Assembly: GCA_900538575.1 (NCBI GenBank)
Contig: UPZA01000033.1
Span: 1-8,822 of the forward strand
Direction: 5' to 3'
DNA length: 8,822 nt
From: an uncultured Ruminococcus sp.
GTDB lineage: Bacteria; Bacillota; Clostridia; Oscillospirales; Ruminococcaceae
The stretch's first letter is position 1. Each line of letters starts with the position of its first letter. The notes under the pieces are model-generated. The model saw nothing but the letters and a program-made list of their open reading frames with translations. It was not told the origin of the DNA and made no database searches. The translations under genes were made by a program, and so were the position numbers. Of this stretch, positions 5,485 to 8,822 are shown piece by piece.

Positions 5485-5769
5485 ATGACAAATCCAAATG
5501 CCCCTTACACATCAAAGTGTATAGGGAGAACAACATTCGGAAGCAGAGAAAACGAGTCATTCTCAAAGAAAGAGGAAGAAAAAGTACCTATTCATCTTAA
5601 AATGACTCTGACAATCAAAGAAGCTGCCGAGTATAGCAATATAGGAATAAATAAAATTGATACTATGTTAAAGCAACCGAATTGTCCGTTTGTTCTATTC
5701 GTTGGTACCCGCAAACTGGTAAAACGAAAAGAATTTGAAGAATTTATCCAAAGAGAGGTTATTATTTAA
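5485..5769 (+). CDS. xis: Excisionase (Tn916/Tn1549 Xis family)
   Basis: This 94-residue protein contains the Tn916-type Xis core at about residues 33-94. LTIKEAAEYSNIGINKI (42-58) is the winged-helix recognition part, and KLVKRKEFEEFI (77-88) matches the wing and C-terminal helix, where Tn916 Xis has IQIKRKQFEKII. Xis bends DNA at the element ends and helps Int excise the element. Tn916 Xis has 67 residues; this one has about 27 extra polar residues at its N-terminus, as some Tn1549-like relatives do. ATG 5485 is supported by AAAGGGG eight bases upstream, and no better internal start exists (Met40 would cut into the core). It is followed after 34 bases by the int promoter. The SD lies in a hairpin. 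Small, basic and rich in lysine. Confidence 0.87.
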   Translation: MTNPNAPYTSKCIGRTTFGSRENESFSKKEEEKVPIHLKMTLTIKEAAEYSNIGINKIDTMLKQPNCPFVLFVGTRKLVKRKEFEEFIQREVII

Positions 5770-5803
5770 CACCCCCGGATTGCGAAAGAATTTTCGGTTA
5801 CGA

Positions 5804-5832
5804 TTGAAAAAACAGAGTCTTTGTGCTATACT
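5804..5832 (+). promoter_or_regulatory. Promoter of int
   Basis: TTGAAA (5804-5809), a 17-bp spacer and TATACT (5827-5832) form a good sigma-A promoter between xis and int. It would start transcription at about 5839, just before the SD-masking hairpin. int can thus be made from its own short transcript as well as by read-through from orf7. Confidence 0.78.
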
Positions 5833-5845
5833 TTATAGTTGCGTT

Positions 5846-5875
5846 GGACTCTTTTTTTGAGTGAGAAAGGAGTCC
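5846..5875 (+). promoter_or_regulatory. Hairpin sequestering the int ribosome binding site
   Basis: GGACTC (5846-5851) pairs with GAGTCC (5870-5875), and the stem continues to 12 pairs (5852-5857 with 5864-5869, two G-U). The loop is six bases. The SD AAAGGAG (5866-5872), ten bases before ATG 5883, lies wholly in the 3' arm. With transcription starting near 5839, this hairpin would be at the very 5' end of the int mRNA. Confidence 0.6.
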
Positions 5876-5882
5876 GTACATC

Positions 5883-7088
5883 ATGGGGAAAAACCTAAAA
5901 GGAAAAGAATGTGGTAAAGGTATTTACCAAAGAAAGGACGGGTTGTATTCCGCAAGATATTACGATAAAAGCGGCAAGCGTAAAGAGAAGTATTTTGATA
6001 CGCTTCCGGAAGCGAAAAACTGGCTTGCTGACGCAAGATACGAAGAACGTCACAACTTAATTGTTACTGCACCGGATATGACCGTAGACAAATGGTTTAA
6101 TTATTGGATTGAAAATATTGTTTGTGACCTTGCTCCGAATACAAAGAGAAATTATAAGGAGCGTTACAAATGGAATATTCAGCCAGTGATAGGAACCATG
6201 TGTATAGGCGACGTAAAGCCTATGCACTGTAAAGCGGTTTTAAATCGAATGGAAGCCACCTATGCAGGCTCAACTATCCGACAGGCTTACATTACAATGG
6301 GAACCCTGTTTAAATCAGCAGTTATGAATGATATTATCGCCAAACACCCTATGAACGGTGTACGTTATACAAAACCTGTTCGGGCAGTAGATGATATTAA
6401 GTATCTAACTGTTGAGGAACAAGAAAAGTTCCTTGAAGCAGCGAAACGCTCCCACAATTACAGACAGTACGCTTTACTGTTGGAAACAGGATTGAGAACG
6501 GCTGAATTGATTGGGCTGACATGGGACTCCATAGATTGGAAAAGGCACACTTTAACAGTAAACAAGAGTTTAGAGTATCGGCATAAGCAAGGTTACTGGC
6601 GAGCAGGACCGCCAAAAACGAAAAAGAGCTACCGAACCATTCCACTTACTGACAAAGCATACTCTATTCTTAAAAGCTGTTATGATGAAAGAAGCAGCCG
6701 TAAAGAAGCTGAAACGCTGTCACAGATTTTAGAATACACAGACAGCCGAACAGGAGAAAACAAGTGCCTTGTCATGCGAGATTTGGTTTTCGTCAACTGG
6801 CGAACAGGCGAACCTGCGAAAAACAGTTCCTATGACACACATCTTTACAAATTGTGTGATGAAGCCGGAATAAAACGCTTTTGTATGCACGCGCTGCGTC
6901 ATACTTATGCTACCCGCGCTATTGAGCGCGGTATGCAGCCGAAAGTTTTGCAGCAGCTATTAGGTCATGCAAGCATTAAAACAACTATGGACAGATATGT
7001 TCATGTTACGGACGAATCACTGGTAAAAGCCGTTCAGCTTTTTGAAGCGGCTGCGCCTACGCCTACCAGTTATAAAAAAAGGGCGTAA
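5883..7088 (+). CDS. int: Tyrosine recombinase integrase, Tn1549/Tn916 type
   Basis: This 401-residue integrase has three parts. An N-terminal arm-binding domain (about 1-60) includes GKGIYQRKDGLYSARYYDKS (11-30), a SAM-like core-binding domain (about 65-165) follows, and the catalytic domain runs from about 175. Catalytic residues are visible: Arg205 in TGLRTAE, a lysine in the PPKTKKSYRTIPL hairpin (243-255), His336 and Arg339 in HALRH, His362 in LLGHAS, and the nucleophile Tyr372 in MDRYVHV. All are intact. It cuts and joins the element ends for excision, circle formation and insertion. Length and sequence are close to the roughly 400-residue Tn1549 integrase. It has its own promoter at 5804, and the SD is in a hairpin. 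Its stop codon lies inside an 11-bp tandem repeat that is probably its own arm-binding site. Confidence 0.97.
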   Translation: MGKNLKGKECGKGIYQRKDGLYSARYYDKSGKRKEKYFDTLPEAKNWLADARYEERHNLIVTAPDMTVDKWFNYWIENIVCDLAPNTKRNYKERYKWNIQPVIGTMCIGDVKPMHCKAVLNRMEATYAGSTIRQAYITMGTLFKSAVMNDIIAKHPMNGVRYTKPVRAVDDIKYLTVEEQEKFLEAAKRSHNYRQYALLLETGLRTAELIGLTWDSIDWKRHTLTVNKSLEYRHKQGYWRAGPPKTKKSYRTIPLTDKAYSILKSCYDERSSRKEAETLSQILEYTDSRTGENKCLVMRDLVFVNWRTGEPAKNSSYDTHLYKLCDEAGIKRFCMHALRHTYATRAIERGMQPKVLQQLLGHASIKTTMDRYVHVTDESLVKAVQLFEAAAPTPTSYKKRA

Positions 7089-7097
7089 AAAGGGCGT
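7076..7097. repeat. 11-bp tandem repeat at the int end (probable Int arm sites)
   Basis: AAAAAGGGCGT occurs twice head to tail (7076-7086 and 7087-7097) and is followed by AAAC. The int stop codon (7086-7088) spans the junction of the copies. In Tn916 the N-terminal domain of Int binds short direct repeats (DR2) near both ends; the same role is inferred from position. The repeats are perfect. Confidence 0.6.
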
Positions 7098-7117
7098 AAA
7101 CAAAAAATAGAGAAAGG

Positions 7118-7146
7118 CAGAAAGCCAGTAAAATCAAGGCTTTCTG
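7118..7146 (+). other. Hairpin at the end of the element, after int
   Basis: A perfect 9-bp stem, CAGAAAGCC (7118-7126) and GGCTTTCTG (7138-7146), has an 11-base loop. No U tract follows on the plus strand. It may be a weak int terminator or a dyad of the element end. It lies just inside, or at, the junction with flanking DNA. Confidence 0.45.
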
Positions 7147-7183
7147 GACAGGTAAAGCATAAAATGAAATTAGGTATCGTAAT

Positions 7184-7777
7184 ATGATATTAAGTATTGC
7201 TAACAATATGAAGATTACACCGGAGGAATTTTCATATTGTGTAAGAGCTTCAGAGCAGAATAAAATCAGCTACATTCCTTCGGATATTAATCTTGCCAAC
7301 GCTGAAGCGTATCTGATGAACGCTCTTTCAAGGGAAACTGTTCTGAAAAGGATTCTTACAGCCGACAATTTAAATGATTATGATTATGTTTTAATCGACT
7401 GTCTGCCCTCGCTGGGAATACTTCTGATTAACGCTTTGACCGCGTCTAATAACGTTATAATTCCGGTACAAACCCAAAAATTTGCCTTTGAAGGACTTGC
7501 AAGTCTGACAAACATCTGCGATCAGGTAAGAGAAACAATAAACAAGGATCTGAAATACTGCGGAGTACTTGCTACTATGTTCGATAATACCAACATGAGC
7601 AGAAGCACTTCTGAATCCCTTCACGAAAAATACAACGGACTTCTGTTTAATACTGTTATTCATAAATCCGTTGAAGCCGCCAACAGCTCGGAGAAAAATA
7701 AAAGTCTGTGCCTGAACAAGACAAAGCTTGGTGAAGAATACAAGGCTCTTGCCGAAGAAGTATTAAGGAGATGTTGA
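7184..7777 (+). pseudogene. parA: 5'-truncated parA (partition ATPase lacking Walker A)
   Basis: The 197 codons match the C-terminal three quarters of a ParA/Soj-type ATPase. Walker B is present as YVLIDCLPSLG (68-78, Asp72), followed by ALTASNNVIIPVQ (84-96), GVLATMFDNTN (127-137) and the EEVL-type end. The N-terminal part with KGGVGKT and the following DxDPQ motif, about 50-60 residues in intact relatives, is absent. In frame, a stop lies at 7160-7162, so it does not continue into the element. The product could not bind ATP in the usual way. There is no good SD before ATG 7184, though a seven-codon frame overlaps it (see findings). It is followed two bases later by parB. The simplest reading is that ICE insertion or a deletion removed the 5' end; a domain-only protein is possible but less likely. 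Confidence 0.8.
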
Positions 7778-7779
7778 TA

Positions 7780-8697
7780 ATGCTTGCAACCTTTGATATA
7801 GGAACAATGATGTCGCAGGAGAATCAGATAAAGGAAATACCGCTTGACATGCTCAATCATACGTATAACCACCAGTTTACTATGTATGATGATGAAAAAC
7901 GAAGCGATATGACTGAAAGTATCAGAAAGCACGGCGTTATGCAGCCTGTTATTGTAAGACCTGATCCTCGTGAATTAGGAAAATATGAAATACTTGCGGG
8001 AAACAATCGCTGCCGCTGCAGCAGAGACGCGGGAAAAGAAACGATTCCGGCAATCATCAAAGAAAATCTTTCCGAAGAGGAAGCAAAAGTATATATCGCC
8101 TTTACTAATCTGCTTCAAAGAGGTTTCGGAGATATAAGAATTTCAGAACAGGCGGCGGTGATAGCCGCTTATCATTCAGAGCTGTTTACATCGGAAAAAA
8201 GAAACGCTATCGCCGATGAGCTTACAGCAATGGAAAACGGCGTATCCGGTAAAAGCAAGCTTGCAGCCGCCGGAGAGGAATACGGTCTGAGCAAGGACAG
8301 CGTCGCCCGTCTAATCAGAATCAATAAGCTTATACCTCAGCTTAAGCCTTGGGTTGATTCCAAGCAGCTTGCAGTCAGAGCGGCTGTCGAACTGTCGTAT
8401 ATACCTGAGAACGGTCAGGAATTGATTTTTAACATTTGCAAGGATACGAGCAATGATAAGAAAATGTTTATGAAGATTGATACAAAACGCGCTGCGCTGC
8501 TGAGAAAAGCGTTTCAGGATAATCCGGAGATCAGCCGAAACGAGGTTATAAGACTGTTTAGCGATAAACCTAAGAAAAGAGCTATAAAAATCAATCCTGA
8601 AATTTATTCGAGATATTTTAAAGAAGAAACAGATGAAACTGAAATCATAGAAGTTATTGAAAAGGCTCTTGAATATTTCTTTGATGAAAATACCTGA
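7780..8697 (+). CDS. parB: ParB/Spo0J-family partition protein
   Basis: This 305-residue protein has a ParB N-terminal CTPase-type domain. IKEIPLDMLNHT (17-28) and the RKHGVMQPVIVRP stretch (49-61) are followed by the nucleotide-binding box YEILAGNNRCRCSRDAG (69-85) and the second box TNLLQRGFGDIRISEQAAVI (109-128). A helix-turn-helix follows at about 163-193 (EYGLSKDSVARLIRINKLIP), and the C-terminal 100 residues are helical and charged. The GNNR box and TNLLQR motif are like ParB proteins of ICEs and plasmids rather than chromosomal Spo0J. ATG 7771 is in frame but touches the SD AAGGAG (7765-7770); ATG 7780, nine bases away and two bases after the parA stop, is chosen. It is intact, though its partner parA is not. 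It would bind a parS-like site and couple to ParA for segregation. Confidence 0.9.
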   Translation: MLATFDIGTMMSQENQIKEIPLDMLNHTYNHQFTMYDDEKRSDMTESIRKHGVMQPVIVRPDPRELGKYEILAGNNRCRCSRDAGKETIPAIIKENLSEEEAKVYIAFTNLLQRGFGDIRISEQAAVIAAYHSELFTSEKRNAIADELTAMENGVSGKSKLAAAGEEYGLSKDSVARLIRINKLIPQLKPWVDSKQLAVRAAVELSYIPENGQELIFNICKDTSNDKKMFMKIDTKRAALLRKAFQDNPEISRNEVIRLFSDKPKKRAIKINPEIYSRYFKEETDETEIIEVIEKALEYFFDENT

Positions 8698-8699
8698 AT

Positions 8700-8731
8700 A
8701 AAAAAAGAAGTCTTTCAGCGGAAAAGACTTC
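8700..8731 (-). terminator. Hairpin with U tract on the minus strand
   Basis: A perfect 9-bp stem (8707-8715 with 8723-8731) and a 7-base loop are flanked on the left by seven A (8700-8706). In minus-strand RNA the stem is therefore followed by seven U, a classical terminator for leftward transcription. On the plus strand the stem is followed by AATTGACA, so it should stop parB transcription only weakly. The leftward transcript it would end is not in the window. Confidence 0.65.
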
Positions 8732-8733
8732 AA

Positions 8734-8763
8734 TTGACAAATATATACCGTTTATGATATAAT
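8734..8763 (+). promoter_or_regulatory. Strong promoter with extended -10
   Basis: A consensus TTGACA (8734-8739), an 18-bp spacer and a consensus TATAAT (8758-8763) preceded by TGA (8755-8757, extended -10) are present. Transcription would start near 8770 and run off the right edge into a gene with the SD GGGAGGTGAT (8811-8820). Confidence 0.85.
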
Positions 8764-8792
8764 TACCATTAAGGTGATTGCATAAAACGGTA
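8746..8792. promoter_or_regulatory. Inverted repeat flanking the -10 box (probable operator)
   Basis: TACCGTTTATG (8746-8756) is matched by CATAAAACGGTA (8781-8792), with one extra base. The 5' arm lies inside the promoter spacer and the 3' arm beyond the expected start site, so this is more likely a DNA-level operator with the -10 box in between than an RNA stem. The binder is unknown. Confidence 0.5.
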
Positions 8793-8800
8793 GGCGGTTT

Positions 8801-8820
8801 CTCCCGACAAGGGAGGTGAT
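8801..8820 (+). promoter_or_regulatory. SD-masking hairpin at the right edge
   Basis: CTCCC (8801-8805) pairs with GGGAG (8811-8815) across the loop GACAA, covering the core of the SD GGGAGGTGAT. The start codon would lie at or past the window end. SD masking of this kind is common in type I toxin mRNAs, but the gene is not visible. Confidence 0.5.
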
Positions 8821-8822
8821 AG

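Larger units (their letters stand above)
1..7150. mobile_element. Integrase-proximal end of a Tn916/Tn1549-family ICE (partial)
   Basis: Gene content and order match the regulatory and recombination end of Tn916-like elements: an Orf9-type repressor on the minus strand, cargo, an Orf7-type sigma-like factor, an Orf8-type HTH protein, xis and a tyrosine-recombinase int. The integrase is closest, from memory, to the Tn1549 type. No conjugation genes are in the window, so only this end is seen. The left boundary is outside. The right boundary cannot be fixed to the base; it lies between the int-end repeats (about 7,097) and the start of parA homology (about 7,184). The cargo sits between orf9 and orf7, in the region that carries resistance genes in Tn916 (tet(M)) and Tn1549 (vanB). 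Confidence 0.88.

Noticed and set aside
1..8822. CRISPR arrays, tRNA or rRNA genes, transposase-type insertion sequences
   Set aside because: No regularly spaced repeats, no tRNA-like cloverleaf or CCA-type ends, no rRNA signature and no transposase were seen on either strand.

Overview
The window looks like low-to-medium GC Firmicutes DNA, most likely from a gut Clostridia-type host. Strong AGGAGG-type ribosome binding sites, TTGACA/TATAAT-type promoters and genes of Tn916/Tn1549-family conjugative elements all point that way. Most of it (1 to about 7,150) is the integrase-proximal end of such an integrative conjugative element (ICE). The transfer genes and the other end of the element are outside the window.

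Layout: (1) 86-510, minus strand: an Orf9-type XRE repressor with its own terminator. (2) 600-4131: a four-gene cargo cassette on the plus strand. It holds a class I SAM-dependent methyltransferase, a TetR-family regulator, an ICMT/PEMT-like membrane methyltransferase and a MATE efflux pump. A near-identical 15-bp sequence (consensus TGAmTGwTATTCAkT) sits upstream of each of the four genes. In front of the first two it overlaps the -35 box of a clear promoter. The TetR protein therefore probably controls the whole cassette, including itself. The cassette ends in an attenuator-like region and two strong terminators. (3) 4374-7088: the conserved excision/integration module, in the order Orf7-type sigma-like factor, Orf8-type HTH protein, a roughly 400-nt non-coding region rich in long-range inverted repeats, xis, and a tyrosine recombinase of Tn1549 type. 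Hairpins that cover or abut the Shine-Dalgarno (SD) sequence precede orf7, xis and int.

(4) 7089-8822: the element end and flanking DNA. An 11-bp tandem repeat that contains the int stop codon is a likely Int arm site. It is followed by a parA gene lacking its 5' part (Walker A and the motif after it are missing), an intact parB, and a strong promoter with a dyad at the right edge that must drive a gene beyond the window. The element therefore probably sits in, or next to, the partition operon of another mobile element, plasmid or replicon.

How it works together, by analogy with Tn916: the Orf9-type repressor restrains the orf7-orf8 module. When it is relieved, transcription can run into xis and int to excise the element. 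The cargo cassette appears to have its own control circuit responding to an unknown ligand of the TetR protein. The points most worth a second look are the shared operators, the putative structured RNA before xis, the serial SD-masking hairpins and the truncated parA junction.
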